DNA from: Microvirga sp. KLBC 81
GTDB lineage: Bacteria > Pseudomonadota > Alphaproteobacteria > Rhizobiales > Beijerinckiaceae
Length of the DNA: 64,000 bases
Assembly: GCF_003075415.1 (NCBI RefSeq)
Contig: NZ_QDAH01000025.1
Coordinates: forward strand, 1 to 64,000
Direction of reading: 5' to 3'
Below, one piece after another: positions 26,328 to 37,544 of this stretch. The notes below the pieces were generated by a model. That model was not told the origin of the DNA, searched no databases, and worked only from the letters and a program-made list of their open reading frames with translations. Within the stretch, counting starts at the first letter, position 1. Each line of letters starts with the position of its first letter. Position numbers and translations under genes: made by a program.

Positions 26328-28514
26328 ATGATCGCTCTTCTGAGAAGCATGCGGCGCTTCGGAGTGGGACGGGTCGTGGGTCTCCTGCTTCTTGTTGAGC
26401 TGCTGGCATTGCGGGTTTGGGATCCTGGTCCCATTGAAGCCCTTCGCCACAAGTCCTTCGACATCTACCAGCTGATATATCCGCGCGTCGCCGGCCAAGT
26501 CCTTGTCTCAATCGTAGATATCGACGAGCAGAGTCTTCGCGCCCTCGGGCAATGGCCGTGGCCGCGCACGGTCATGGCCGACATGGTCTTGAAGATCGTC
26601 GAACGGGGCGGAACCGTCATCGGCTTTGATGTGCTATTTCCTGAACCGGATCGTAGCTCGCCGGAGATCGCGGCCGAAAATTTTCAGGGGCTGGATCCCG
26701 ACATGCGGGAGAAACTTCGGCGCCTGCCCGGTAACGACGCTGTCTTCGCTGAGGCCATTCGGGCGTCCAAAGTAGTGCTTGGGCAGTCTGGTTATCGTGT
26801 TTCGGGAGCCGCACCGACCACAAGGCCAGCGTCTCAGTCGGGAATTGCAACACTCGGTCCAGATCCCCGGTCATTCCTGGTAGATTTTCCGCGCTTGCTG
26901 CGGAATCTTCCTATCCTTGATGACGCTGCTCAAGGACACGGCATTTTCTCGATCATCCCCGAACTGGATGGTACTGTCCGTCGCGTACCTCTCATGGCAG
27001 TCGCCGATGGAGTTGTTGTTCCGTCGCTTGCTCTAGAAATGCTTCGTGTCGCCACAGGGTCAGGTGTCACTCTGATAAAGACGGACGCGAGCGGCGTCCG
27101 AAGCGTAGGCATTCAGAACCTCGATATCCCGACAGACGGCAAAGGTCGTGTCTGGATTCATTTCTCGCGGCACAATCCTGGCCGATATATTTCTGCCATC
27201 TCCCTTCTGCAGGGCCGGGTGTCCTCCGACAGCCTTGCGGGCAAAATGGTACTGGTCGGAACCTCAGCCGCAGGTCTTCTTGATCTCAAGGTCACGCCAA
27301 TTCACCCTGCGCTTCCAGGCGTCGATCTCCACGCCCAGCTCCTGGAGAGTGCTCTCACGGGATCAACCTTGAGGCGGCCGAGCTATACGGCCTTTGTCGA
27401 GCTCTCTCTAGCAGCTCTCCTGAGCCTGATCCTGATTGCACTGGCACCAAGGGTGAATGCCGGAACCCTCTTCGTGCTCGGCGGCACAATTGCCGCCGTG
27501 ACCCTGGGCCTGTCATGGTATTGCTTCACCGTTCTCGATCTTCTGATCGACTACACCTTTCCGTTGATCTCAAGTTTTCTGGTCTATGCGGTTCTGGTCT
27601 GTACGAATTATGTCACTGTTTCGGCAGACCGCTACCGGATCAGATCCGCTTTCAGCCAATATCTCTCACCTGATCTGGTGGAGCAGCTGGCAAAATCGCC
27701 GGAAAAGCTGACCCTCGGCGGAGAGCAGCGGGAATTGACGGTTCTGTTCTCGGACGTTCGTGGCTTCACGTCGATAGCCGAATTGTACAAGGATGATCCA
27801 CAGGGATTAACGGCGCTGATCAATCGGCTGTTCACCCCGCTCACGCGGGACATCATGGATCGCCATGGAACGATCGACAAATATATGGGTGACGCAATCA
27901 TGGCCTTCTGGAACGCGCCGCTCACCGATCCCTCCCACGAGCTGAACGCATGCGAAGCTGCCCTCGCGATGCTAGACAGCCTCCGAGAGCTCAATGAGCA
28001 GCGTCAGCGTGAGGCCGGTGGTGATCAGTCGGTCCCGCCACTTAGAATCGGGATTGGCCTGAATACCGGTCTGTGCGTCGTTGGCAATTTTGGTTCTGAT
28101 CTGCACTTCAACTATTCTGCATTGGGCGACGCAGTGAATTTGGCGTCCCGGCTTGAGGACCTGACAAAGCAGTACGGAGTTCCCGTCATCATTGGGGAAA
28201 AAACGGCTTGGGCAGTTCACAATCGGTTCCCCGTTCTTGAAATCGACCATATGCAGGTGAAGGGAAAGCGAGAGCTGGAGCGGATCTTCACAATCGTGGG
28301 ACGCGCCGATGCGACCAACGGTTCGGATTTTGTGACGTTGAACGAAAGAAACGGCGCCATGCTCGCCGCATACCGCAATCATGAGTGGCAGAAGGCCCTC
28401 GAGATGATCCTCCTCTGTAGGGAGCTAGGAAAGCACTTCGGGCTCGATGACTACTACGATCTCTACATTCAACGGATCCGCCATCTGATCGATGCTCCTG
28501 CATCGTCTAATTAA
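26328..28514 (+). CDS. CHASE2-domain class III adenylate/guanylate cyclase
   Basis: This protein of about 728 residues has an N-terminal anchor helix, a periplasmic CHASE2 sensor (about 35-340; VSIVDIDEQSLRALGQWPWPR, quoted as the pieces VSIVDIDEQ and SLRALGQWPWPR), three membrane helices (about 350-445) and a cytoplasmic class III cyclase (about 480-670). All catalytic positions look intact: metal aspartates in LFSDVRGFT and MGDAIMAFW, substrate residues in IDKYMGD and SALGDAV, and the NxxxR pair in VNLASRLE. It should make cAMP or cGMP in response to a periplasmic cue. I preferred the ATG at 26328, preceded by GCGGAGCG, to one at 26298. Together with the upstream FecR/VWA gene it looks like a two-gene sensory unit. 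Confidence 0.9.
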   Translation: MIALLRSMRRFGVGRVVGLLLLVELLALRVWDPGPIEALRHKSFDIYQLIYPRVAGQVLVSIVDIDEQSLRALGQWPWPRTVMADMVLKIVERGGTVIGFDVLFPEPDRSSPEIAAENFQGLDPDMREKLRRLPGNDAVFAEAIRASKVVLGQSGYRVSGAAPTTRPASQSGIATLGPDPRSFLVDFPRLLRNLPILDDAAQGHGIFSIIPELDGTVRRVPLMAVADGVVVPSLALEMLRVATGSGVTLIKTDASGVRSVGIQNLDIPTDGKGRVWIHFSRHNPGRYISAISLLQGRVSSDSLAGKMVLVGTSAAGLLDLKVTPIHPALPGVDLHAQLLESALTGSTLRRPSYTAFVELSLAALLSLILIALAPRVNAGTLFVLGGTIAAVTLGLSWYCFTVLDLLIDYTFPLISSFLVYAVLVCTNYVTVSADRYRIRSAFSQYLSPDLVEQLAKSPEKLTLGGEQRELTVLFSDVRGFTSIAELYKDDPQGLTALINRLFTPLTRDIMDRHGTIDKYMGDAIMAFWNAPLTDPSHELNACEAALAMLDSLRELNEQRQREAGGDQSVPPLRIGIGLNTGLCVVGNFGSDLHFNYSALGDAVNLASRLEDLTKQYGVPVIIGEKTAWAVHNRFPVLEIDHMQVKGKRELERIFTIVGRADATNGSDFVTLNERNGAMLAAYRNHEWQKALEMILLCRELGKHFGLDDYYDLYIQRIRHLIDAPASSN

Positions 28515-28638
28515 CCAGGATTCATAGCTGAGCAGGGACGGCGACGATTGCGCTGGTCAACCTAAAGAGCAGGCATGCGAAATACTTGATTCCGTATTAT
28601 TATAAAGCCATAGGTCAGAGATTACCGAGGTGGTTATC

Positions 28639-29469
28639 ATGAAAGCCATCCTGGTTCCGGTTGAGCCACATGCGTCTATCCGCTCTGTTCTTGACGCTGC
28701 ATTGTTAATAGCAGGTCGGTTCGGGAGCCATATTGAAGGGCTGGCGCTCGGCCCTGATATTCCTGCCAGCATCGCCTTCGATGTCCCAACCAGCTGGGCC
28801 ATTCTCAGCGAGAAGGAACAGCGTGATCTCGTGGAACAGTCCCGACAGCTGTTTGAGGGCTTCATGCTCTCCTGTGGGGTCCAGCAGGCCGGCGTAGCGG
28901 ACGAGGTGTCTTGCCGCTGGCTGGGGCGGCAGCTGTTCGGAGATAGCTATATCGGCAGCTTTGGCAGGGTGTTCGACCTCATTGTACTTGGCCAGCCTGG
29001 TTCCCGTGACGAGCCACCGCGACTGGCTACGGTTGAAGCGGCGCTGTTCGAAAGCGGACGACCCATTCTGCTGGTTCCACCCGCAGCGCCGGCATCGATC
29101 GGCGAAACGATTATGATCGCATGGAACGGCAGCACAGAGACAGCCCGCACTGTCGCGCTCGCGATGCCTCTCCTGGCGCAGGCCAGCCAAGTCATTGTCC
29201 TGACGTTGGAGGGTTGGGGTGCAGATGGCCCTTCCGGTGATGAATTGACCAGCCGCCTTCAGAGAAACGGCATCAAGGCTGAAGCCGTGACACGCAGTAT
29301 GAACACGCATTCTCCGGGCGAGGAAATCTTGGAACAGGCAGCTGCATTTCACGCGGATCTGCTCATCAAGGGCGCCTACACCCAGAGCCGTTTGAGACAA
29401 TTCATCTTCGGCGGGGCGACGAGCCATATCCTTGCCCATGCAAGAGTGCCAATTCTGATGGCGCATTAG
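28639..29469 (+). CDS. Universal stress protein, tandem-domain type
   Basis: This protein of 276 residues is about twice the size of a single Usp domain. The C-terminal half shows the ATP-binding Usp pattern (IMIAWNGSTETARTV near 155 and GGATSHILAHARVPILM at the end); the N-terminal half is a more divergent copy starting MKAILVPVEPHASI. Such proteins bind nucleotides and help survival under stress. I chose ATG 28639, which follows GAGG at good spacing, over a GTG nine bases upstream. The SPW-repeat gene and a small ABM-like gene follow on the same strand, forming a likely stress-response group. Confidence 0.9.
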   Translation: MKAILVPVEPHASIRSVLDAALLIAGRFGSHIEGLALGPDIPASIAFDVPTSWAILSEKEQRDLVEQSRQLFEGFMLSCGVQQAGVADEVSCRWLGRQLFGDSYIGSFGRVFDLIVLGQPGSRDEPPRLATVEAALFESGRPILLVPPAAPASIGETIMIAWNGSTETARTVALAMPLLAQASQVIVLTLEGWGADGPSGDELTSRLQRNGIKAEAVTRSMNTHSPGEEILEQAAAFHADLLIKGAYTQSRLRQFIFGGATSHILAHARVPILMAH

Positions 29470-29537
29470 GAACGTAATAAGCCTACCAAATGCCTCTGAT
29501 GGTTTCACGGGAGTAGCTGCTTACAGAGGAGGATAGG

Positions 29538-29912
29538 ATGAGTACCGTCAACGACCATACTGACACGACCTTCAACATTACGAATGTCGCGCTTGGTGTC
29601 ATTCTGATTGCAGCTCCATGGCTGCTTGGCTTCACAGATGAGACTTGGGCTGCGCGCAATGCTTGGCTCAGCGGAGGAGTCGTGGTTCTCCTGGCGCTTC
29701 TGGCCTTGCTCCGGACCTACGATTGGGAGGAGTGGCTCAACGTCATAGCCGGGCTTTGGATCACAGCTTCGCCATGGCTTCTGTGGTTCGAGGATGTCGT
29801 CCCTGCGCGGTGGACCCATGTCATCATTGGCCTCTGCATCATAGTGTTCGCAGCGCTAGAGTTGCGCCACCTCTATCTTGGGCCGAAGGATATGATGACC
29901 TCGCAGAGGTAG
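29538..29912 (+). CDS. SPW-repeat membrane protein
   Basis: This 124-residue inner-membrane protein has four hydrophobic helices in two similar pairs. Each pair carries an aromatic PW motif: APWLLGF near residue 28 and ASPWLLWF near 75, the mark of SPW-repeat proteins. The function of the family is not established; members often sit beside stress genes, as here beside the universal stress protein 68 bp upstream. The ATG follows GAGGAGGATAGG. Confidence 0.9.
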   Translation: MSTVNDHTDTTFNITNVALGVILIAAPWLLGFTDETWAARNAWLSGGVVVLLALLALLRTYDWEEWLNVIAGLWITASPWLLWFEDVVPARWTHVIIGLCIIVFAALELRHLYLGPKDMMTSQR

Positions 29913-29951
29913 GAGAGACACCACACTCGTCAGCGAACAATGGAGGCATCC

Positions 29952-30248
29952 ATGTATGTCGTCATTCGCAAGTTCAGCCACATGCACTCCGTGCCTGAGG
30001 CGGCGCGGCGTGCCGAAAGCGGGATCGGCCAGATCCTGCGGCAATCTCCGGGATTCCAAGGCTACTATGTGTTCGACGGCGGCAATGGCGTAGGCGGATC
30101 GGTGACCCTGTTCGACAGTCGGGACAACGCTCTTGCGGCCAACGAGAAGGCCCTGTCATGGATCCGTGCAAGCTTGGCGGATCTGGTTCAGGGGGAGCCG
30201 GAAATCACGGCTGGCGAGGTCCTGGCTGTGGTCAAACCTCAGGAATGA
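29952..30248 (+). CDS. Small ABM-like (antibiotic-biosynthesis-monooxygenase fold) protein
   Basis: This 98-residue protein, MYVVIRKFSH..., has the length and pattern of dimeric alpha-beta-barrel proteins: a first strand, a helix (ARRAESGIGQILRQSPGF), then GYYVFDGGNGVGGSVTLFD and a C-terminal helix. Many proteins of this fold bind small aromatic or reactive compounds, and some are only stress-associated. The ATG at 29952 was chosen because GGAGG sits six bases before it; an ATG at 29940 overlaps that ribosome site. No catalytic residue can be assigned. Confidence 0.7.
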   Translation: MYVVIRKFSHMHSVPEAARRAESGIGQILRQSPGFQGYYVFDGGNGVGGSVTLFDSRDNALAANEKALSWIRASLADLVQGEPEITAGEVLAVVKPQE

Positions 30249-30335
30249 GATAGAGCCGGCCGCAAGGTTGGCCATCGAGCGGTTTGAGGCGCCGGCCGTC
30301 GAAGGCGCGTTCCTTGGAAACAGCCACGCCTATAG

Positions 30336-31616
<1,281 letters not shown>

Positions 31617-31619
31617 GCC

Positions 31620-32633
31620 ATGGCCCGCATGACGATGATCGAGGCTATTCGCGATGCGATGGACGTGATGATGGCGCGTGACGACCGCGTCGTCGTCTTC
31701 GGAGAGGATGTTGGCTATTTCGGCGGCGTCTTCCGCTGCACGGCAGGCCTTCAGCAGAAATACGGCAAGACACGATGCTTCGACGCCCCGATCAGCGAGT
31801 CCGGCATCGTCGGCACAGCCATCGGCATGGCGACCTACGGTCTTCGTCCCTGCATTGAGATCCAATTCGCCGACTACATGTATCCGGCCTACGATCAGAT
31901 CGTGTCCGAGGCCGCCCGCCTGCGCTATCGCTCGAATGGTGAGTTCACCTGTCCACTGGTTATCAGAATGCCGACTGGCGGCGGCATTTTCGGCGGGCAA
32001 ACACACAGTCAAAGCCCTGAGGCGCTGTTCACCCATGTGGCGGGCTTGAAGACCGTCGTGCCGTCGAATCCTTATGACGCCAAGGGCCTCCTGATCGCTG
32101 CCATCGAGGATCCAGATCCGGTCATCTTCCTAGAGCCGAAGCGGCTCTATAACGGCCCCTTCGACGGTCATCACGACCGCCCGGTCACGCCCTGGTCGAA
32201 GCATGATCTCGGAGAGGTCCCGGCGGGCCACTTCACCCATCCTCTCGGCAAGGCATCGGTCGTGCGAGAAGGTTCAGCCATGACCGTGCTGGCTTATGGC
32301 ACGATGGTCTATGTGGCTCAGGCGGCCGCGGCGGAGACGGGTATTGACGCGGAGATCATCGACCTGCGAACCCTGGTTCCTCTCGACATGGACACCATTG
32401 CGACGTCCGTCAGGAAGACGGGGCGCTGCGTGATCGTCCACGAGGCTACGCTCACATCAGGGTTTGGTGCGGAGCTGGCTGCCCTTGTCCAGGAGGCGTG
32501 CTTCTTCCAACTCGAGGCGCCAATTACACGGGTGACCGGATGGGACACGCCTTATCCCCATGCGCAGGAGTGGGACTATTTCCCTGGACCTGCTCGCGTC
32601 GGGCGTGCTCTCGTCGAGACGATGGAGGCCTGA
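31620..32633 (+). CDS. bkdA2: Branched-chain 2-oxoacid dehydrogenase E1 component, beta subunit
   Basis: This 337-residue E1 beta subunit has a transketolase-like pyrimidine-binding domain ([14 protein letters not shown] near residue 24; [12 protein letters not shown] near 82) and a C-terminal transketolase domain ([15 protein letters not shown] near 222; [11 protein letters not shown] near the end). It forms the alpha2beta2 E1 tetramer with the preceding gene product. It begins 3 bp after the alpha gene, and the E2 ATG follows its stop by 1 bp, so the three are translated together. Confidence 0.94.
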   Translation: MARMTMIEAIRDAMDVMMARDDRVVVFGEDVGYFGGVFRCTAGLQQKYGKTRCFDAPISESGIVGTAIGMATYGLRPCIEIQFADYMYPAYDQIVSEAARLRYRSNGEFTCPLVIRMPTGGGIFGGQTHSQSPEALFTHVAGLKTVVPSNPYDAKGLLIAAIEDPDPVIFLEPKRLYNGPFDGHHDRPVTPWSKHDLGEVPAGHFTHPLGKASVVREGSAMTVLAYGTMVYVAQAAAAETGIDAEIIDLRTLVPLDMDTIATSVRKTGRCVIVHEATLTSGFGAELAALVQEACFFQLEAPITRVTGWDTPYPHAQEWDYFPGPARVGRALVETMEA

Positions 32634-32634
32634 C

Positions 32635-33951
32635 ATGGGTGAGCACGTCATCAAGATGCCTGATGTCGGCGAAGGAATTGCCGAGGCCGAACTCGTCGAG
32701 TGGCACGTGAAGGTAGGCGACCTCGTCCGTGAGGATACGCTGCTGGCCGCTGTCATGACCGACAAGGCGACGGTGGAGATTCCCTCTCCGGTCGAAGGCG
32801 AGGTTCTCTGGCTGGGCGCCGAGATCGGTGACGTGGTCGCCATCGGCTCGCCCCTGATCCGTCTGAAGGTCGAGGGCGAGGGCTCAGTCGCATCGTCGGC
32901 CGCGGTCGAGGAGGAGAAGGACGAGATGCCGGCGCAGGTTGCTGCAAGCAAGCCGGTAGCGGTCGAGCCACCTGCGGAGCCCGGTGCCCCAGTCCGGCTC
33001 ATGACGCCACGGACACCTGGCGAGGTGGCCCGGAACCATGGGCTGAGAATGCCCCGCCCAGCCGTTGCGCGGGCAGAGGGTGAAAAGCCGATCGCATCGC
33101 CGGCCGTGCGCCTGAGGGCACGTGAGGCGGGAATTGACCTGCGGCAGGTACCCGGCACAGGTCCTGGGGGGCGCATCACGCATGAGGATATCGATGCCTT
33201 CTTCGCACACGGGCCGCAGGTAGCTCGTGGGCCGGGCCTCACCCCAAAAACGTCCGTCGAGCAGATCAAGGTTGTCGGATTGCGCCGCAAAATTGCGGAG
33301 AAGATGGCGATCTCCAAGTCGCGTATTCCTCACATCACCTATGTGGAAGAAGTCGACGTGACGGCGCTCGAGGATCTGCGGGCGTCGCTCAATGCAAACA
33401 AACGTTCCGACAGGCCGAAGCTCACCCTGCTGCCGTTCCTCATGCGGGCCATGGTGAAGGCGATCGCCGAGCACCCACATCTGAATGCGCTCTACGACGA
33501 CGAGGCCGGCATCGTCCACCAGCATGAGGGCGTGCATATCGGCATCGCGACGCAGACCGCCTCCGGTCTCGTCGTCCCTGTCGTCCGGCATGCGGAAGCA
33601 CTCGATCTTTGGGGCTGTGCCGCCGAACTGAACCGGCTTGCAGAGGCTGCGAAATCCGGCACGGCGACACGTGAGGATTTGAGCGGATCGACCATCACGA
33701 TCACGTCGCTGGGCGCGATGGGCGGCGTCGTCACAACGCCAGTGATCAATCATCCCGAAGTCGCCATCATCGGCGTCAACAAGATCATGGTGCGACCAGT
33801 GTGGAATGGATCGGCCTTCACCCCTCGAAAAATGATGAATCTGTCGTCGAGCTTCGATCACCGGGTCATCGATGGCTGGGACGCAGCCGTCTTCGTGCAG
33901 CGCATCAAGACGCTTCTGGAAACGCCAGCGATGATCTTCGTGGAGGCTTGA
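32635..33951 (+). CDS. bkdB: Branched-chain 2-oxoacid dehydrogenase E2 component (dihydrolipoamide acyltransferase)
   Basis: This 438-residue protein has three domains. The lipoyl domain (1-80) has the lipoylated lysine in [12 protein letters not shown] near 41. The peripheral-subunit-binding domain (about 150-190; [15 protein letters not shown]) is followed by the catalytic acyltransferase domain (about 215-438) with the active-site motif [11 protein letters not shown]. It transfers the branched acyl group to CoA and forms the complex core. The ATG at 32635 is right for the lipoyl domain ([14 protein letters not shown]); a longer in-frame start would overlap the E1 beta gene and add no domain. 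Confidence 0.94.
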   Translation: MGEHVIKMPDVGEGIAEAELVEWHVKVGDLVREDTLLAAVMTDKATVEIPSPVEGEVLWLGAEIGDVVAIGSPLIRLKVEGEGSVASSAAVEEEKDEMPAQVAASKPVAVEPPAEPGAPVRLMTPRTPGEVARNHGLRMPRPAVARAEGEKPIASPAVRLRAREAGIDLRQVPGTGPGGRITHEDIDAFFAHGPQVARGPGLTPKTSVEQIKVVGLRRKIAEKMAISKSRIPHITYVEEVDVTALEDLRASLNANKRSDRPKLTLLPFLMRAMVKAIAEHPHLNALYDDEAGIVHQHEGVHIGIATQTASGLVVPVVRHAEALDLWGCAAELNRLAEAAKSGTATREDLSGSTITITSLGAMGGVVTTPVINHPEVAIIGVNKIMVRPVWNGSAFTPRKMMNLSSSFDHRVIDGWDAAVFVQRIKTLLETPAMIFVEA

Positions 33952-33955
33952 ACCA

Positions 33956-35353
33956 ATGAAAGACATGTCGTGCAAGCTCCTCGTCATCGGCGCGGGACCG
34001 GGGGGCTATGTTTGCGCCATCCGCGCCGGGCAGCTTGGAATGGATACGGTGATCGTCGACACCAGAAAGCCTGGCGGAACCTGCCTCAATGTCGGCTGCA
34101 TCCCCTCAAAGGCACTCATCCATGCGGCCGAGGAGTACGATAGGATTGTTCACTTCGCCTCTGGCCGGAATCCTCTCGGGATCACGACAATGAAACCGGG
34201 AATTGATCTTGCCCAGACCGTTGCATGGAAGGATGGCATCGTCAGCCGCCTCAACAGCGGCGTGTCAGGCCTGCTCAAGCGGTCGCGGGTGAAGGTGGTC
34301 GAGGGCTGGGCACGCTTCCGCGATGGCAATACGGTCGAGGTGGAGACGGAAACGGGACGGCAAATCATCCGCGCGGAGAATGTCGTGATCGCAACAGGAT
34401 CGGCTCCGGTCGAGCTACCGAACCTGCCCTTTGGAGGGCCGGTGATTTCTTCGACTGAAGCGTTGGCGCTGACTGAGGTTCCAGAGAAGCTCGTTGTTGT
34501 CGGGGGAGGCTATATCGGCCTGGAGCTTGGGACTGCCTTCGCCAAGATGGGCGCACAAGTGACCGTTGTCGAAGCGCAGGCTCGCATCCTCCCGCAATAC
34601 GATGCTGAACTGACCCGCCCCGTTGCGAAGAAGCTGCAGGCTCTCGGCGTTAACGTCATGACCGGCGCGAAGGCAAGAGGCGTGACGAAAGGAGGCAGCG
34701 CACTCCTGGTCGAAAACGGAAGTGGGGCCGAGACGTCGCTCCCTGCGGACAGGATCCTCGTTACGGTTGGACGGAGGCCGGTCACGCAGGGTTGGGGACT
34801 TGAAGAACTCGTCCTCGATATGGATGGGCCATTCATTCGAATTGGGGATCGATGCGAAACATCAATGCGGGGGATCTATGCCATCGGTGACGTCACCGGC
34901 GAGCCGATGCTGGCTCATCGCGCCATGGCGCAGGGCGAAATGGTGGCCGAGATTATCGCCGGCCATAGGCGCGTGTGGGATAAGCGGGGCATTCCAGCCA
35001 TATGCTTCACCGATCCCGAGATCGTCACCGTTGGCCTGACATCCGACGAAGCGGGCAGGGCCGGGACAGAGATTCGAGTCGCGCATTTCCCCTTCTCGGC
35101 CAATGGTCGCGCGATGACGAGGTTGGGAGAAGACGGGTTCGTGCGCGTGGTCGCCCGGGCGGATAATCATCTGGTGCTCGGAATTCAGGCAGTGGGGCAG
35201 GGCGTATCTGAACTGGCCGCGGCCTTCGGCCTGGCAATCGAGATGGGAGCGCGCCTCGAAGATATTGCAGGCACGATTCACGCGCATCCGACCCAGGGAG
35301 AAGCATTCCAGGAGGCGGCCCTGAAGGCCCTAGGACGTGAGCTTCATATTTGA
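33956..35353 (+). CDS. lpdA: Dihydrolipoyl dehydrogenase (E3) of the branched-chain 2-oxoacid dehydrogenase complex
   Basis: This 465-residue flavoprotein has the FAD motif [10 protein letters not shown] near residue 12, the redox-active disulfide in [15 protein letters not shown] (about 41-55), an NAD-binding motif [12 protein letters not shown] near 180, and the C-terminal interface motif [13 protein letters not shown] with the catalytic His-Glu pair. It reoxidises the E2 lipoyl arm and makes NADH. It is the last gene of the bkd operon, 4 bp after E2, which assigns it to this complex even though E3 enzymes can be shared. About 200 bp of gene-free DNA follows before tamA. Confidence 0.94.
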   Translation: MKDMSCKLLVIGAGPGGYVCAIRAGQLGMDTVIVDTRKPGGTCLNVGCIPSKALIHAAEEYDRIVHFASGRNPLGITTMKPGIDLAQTVAWKDGIVSRLNSGVSGLLKRSRVKVVEGWARFRDGNTVEVETETGRQIIRAENVVIATGSAPVELPNLPFGGPVISSTEALALTEVPEKLVVVGGGYIGLELGTAFAKMGAQVTVVEAQARILPQYDAELTRPVAKKLQALGVNVMTGAKARGVTKGGSALLVENGSGAETSLPADRILVTVGRRPVTQGWGLEELVLDMDGPFIRIGDRCETSMRGIYAIGDVTGEPMLAHRAMAQGEMVAEIIAGHRRVWDKRGIPAICFTDPEIVTVGLTSDEAGRAGTEIRVAHFPFSANGRAMTRLGEDGFVRVVARADNHLVLGIQAVGQGVSELAAAFGLAIEMGARLEDIAGTIHAHPTQGEAFQEAALKALGRELHI

Positions 35354-35555
35354 TGTCATCATGACAGTCAGGCCACCCCTATGGCTCGATAGGTCCTTCA
35401 GAAACGCCTTATGCCTACGCTCCTTGAAATATGGGCTTCGCTTCGCTTGAAGTGGATTGTGGCGAACCGCAGGTTTGATCATCCTGGATTCTGCCTTATT
35501 TGACCGCAAAGTCTTGAGACGCGGCGAAGGTTCATTTTGATAGTTTGTAGTTAGG

Positions 35556-37544
35556 GTGCTCGTGGCGCAATCGGTATGGTCGGGAACCAGGAAATATACC
35601 TATTTGGGAATCCTTGCTGGACTGTTGTCCGGCGCGGTATCGATCCCGCAGGCTGTTGCCTTTGATTTCTTCGGCCTCTTTGGGCGGAGGGATGAGACTC
35701 CGCCGCCTCCGAATGCGGACACGCTGCCTTATTCTCTCGATTTTGCAGTCACAAGCAGCGATAGGAAAATTGTAGAGATCCTTAAGAATGTTTCGACGCT
35801 TCAAAGCCTGAAGAGCGATCCACCTCCGGATGCGGATGCTCTGGTGCGCCGGGCGGAAGCAGATCTGCCTCGCCTCAACGATGCGCTATGGGGAGCGGGC
35901 TACTACAATGCTCGCATCGCTATCACGGTCGCAGGCGTTCCCCTGACACTCCAGACCCTGCGTCCTGAGGCTGCTATCCGTGCAGCAACAGTCTATCGGT
36001 CGCGGGCGCTCGTGCCTGTCCAGGTTGCAGTCGATCCCGGATCTCAATTCGTCCTCCGGAATATCACCGTCCTAGATGCAAGGACCGGGCGCCCGTTTCT
36101 CCCGAATGAACTGCCGCCACGCATCGTCAAGATCGAGCCCGGCGATGCGGCGCGCGCGGCCGACATCGTGGCGGCCCAGGCGCGGATCGTCGATCATTTC
36201 CGCGCCCAGTCGCGGCCCTTCGCCAAGGTGACCGGGCAGAACCCCGTGGTCGTTCATCCAGCGCAAGTCATGGACATCAGCCTGACGGTCGACCCGGGAC
36301 CTCAGGCGGGTATCGGGAATATCACCGTCCGAGGCGCAGAGAATGTGGACCCTGCGGTGGTGCGCTCATTCATCTACACCGAACCGGGCGATCCGTATTC
36401 GCCCGCAGCACTCGCCTCGATGCGCAAGTCTATCCTGAACATCGAGGCGCTGTCGTCCGTTCGCATACGAGAGGGAGAGACGCTTGATACCTATGGCAAC
36501 CTGCCTCTCTTCGTCGACATTACGGAGCGCCAGCCTCGTGTCATCGGTGCCTCGGTGCAATACTCGACAACCGACGGCCCGGCGGTCCGGGCCTATTGGG
36601 CGCACCGGAATTTGTTTGGAGGCGCCGAGCGGCTGAGATTTGAAGGCAGTCTTTTCTATCTTACGGAGAACGGCGGCCGTCTGAATGACGACGAGGAGTT
36701 CGATTGGGATGATCTCGGAGGCCGCTTCCGCGCGAGTTTCCTGAAGCCAGCGCTGTGGGGGACGCGCAACGACTTCCTGGCCGAGGCTTTGGTCGAGCGC
36801 GACCGCACGGAGGGCTACACAAGCCGCCTCGTCAACGGAACGGCGGGTATTCGCCATCGCTTCAGCGAAACCTTCTCAATCCAGGGCGGCATTGAGTACG
36901 AGAGGGGGCAGGCTTCGGACGTTCTCGGGCAGGTGGACTACACCCTCGTCGGCTTTCCGCTTTCCGTCACCTACGATTCCACAGACAACACGCTTGATCC
37001 CACGCGCGGCATGAAGCTGCTGGCGTCCGTCACGCCTTACCCGGATTTCCTCGGCTCGTCGGTCTCCATGACGATCGCCAGAGGGACGGCCTCGGCCTAT
37101 TGGTCCATCGATGATGAGTCCCGCTATGTGCTCGCAGGCCGCCTTGGTCTCGGCTCGATCGTCGGAGCAGACCTTGAGGAGATTCCGGCCAACCGGCGCT
37201 TCTACGCCGGCGGTGGCGGTTCGGTGCGCGGGTTCGGCTATCGCACCTTGAGCCCGACATTTTTAGGGGAGCCTATCGGCGGGCGCAGCCTGCTCGAGGC
37301 TTCTCTGGAGGCGCGCATCAAGGTCACCGATACGATTGGCATCGTGCCTTTCGTCGATGCGGGAACCGCCTTCGAGTCGAGCTATCCGGATTTCGACGAG
37401 ACCATCCGCGTCTCGGCAGGACTGGGTCTGCGCTATTACACCGGGATCGGGCCGATCCGCCTCGACGTCGCGACGCCTCTTCGCCGCGAGAGAGGGGACG
37501 ACCGGTCCTTCGCCATCTATGTCGGAATCGGACAGGCGTTCTGA
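35556..37544 (+). CDS. tamA: Autotransporter assembly factor TamA (Omp85 family)
   Basis: This 662-residue outer-membrane protein has an N-terminal signal peptide (hydrophobic about 15-34, ending AVAF), POTRA-like domains (about 60-310; one begins GIGNITVRGAENVDPAVV), and a C-terminal 16-stranded beta-barrel of the BamA/TamA type (about 330-662). The barrel includes the Omp85 lid motif region RFYAGGGGSVRGFGYRTL, and the protein ends in an aromatic residue (GIGQAF). With TamB it forms the translocation and assembly module that moves proteins or lipids across the envelope. The start is a GTG at 35556 (another lies six bases on). It overlaps tamB by 1 nt. Confidence 0.92.
   Translation: MLVAQSVWSGTRKYTYLGILAGLLSGAVSIPQAVAFDFFGLFGRRDETPPPPNADTLPYSLDFAVTSSDRKIVEILKNVSTLQSLKSDPPPDADALVRRAEADLPRLNDALWGAGYYNARIAITVAGVPLTLQTLRPEAAIRAATVYRSRALVPVQVAVDPGSQFVLRNITVLDARTGRPFLPNELPPRIVKIEPGDAARAADIVAAQARIVDHFRAQSRPFAKVTGQNPVVVHPAQVMDISLTVDPGPQAGIGNITVRGAENVDPAVVRSFIYTEPGDPYSPAALASMRKSILNIEALSSVRIREGETLDTYGNLPLFVDITERQPRVIGASVQYSTTDGPAVRAYWAHRNLFGGAERLRFEGSLFYLTENGGRLNDDEEFDWDDLGGRFRASFLKPALWGTRNDFLAEALVERDRTEGYTSRLVNGTAGIRHRFSETFSIQGGIEYERGQASDVLGQVDYTLVGFPLSVTYDSTDNTLDPTRGMKLLASVTPYPDFLGSSVSMTIARGTASAYWSIDDESRYVLAGRLGLGSIVGADLEEIPANRRFYAGGGGSVRGFGYRTLSPTFLGEPIGGRSLLEASLEARIKVTDTIGIVPFVDAGTAFESSYPDFDETIRVSAGLGLRYYTGIGPIRLDVATPLRRERGDDRSFAIYVGIGQAF

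Noticed and set aside
32884..33987. A 367-codon minus-strand frame
   Set aside because: It is antisense to the E2 acyltransferase gene, whose lipoyl and catalytic motifs are clear.
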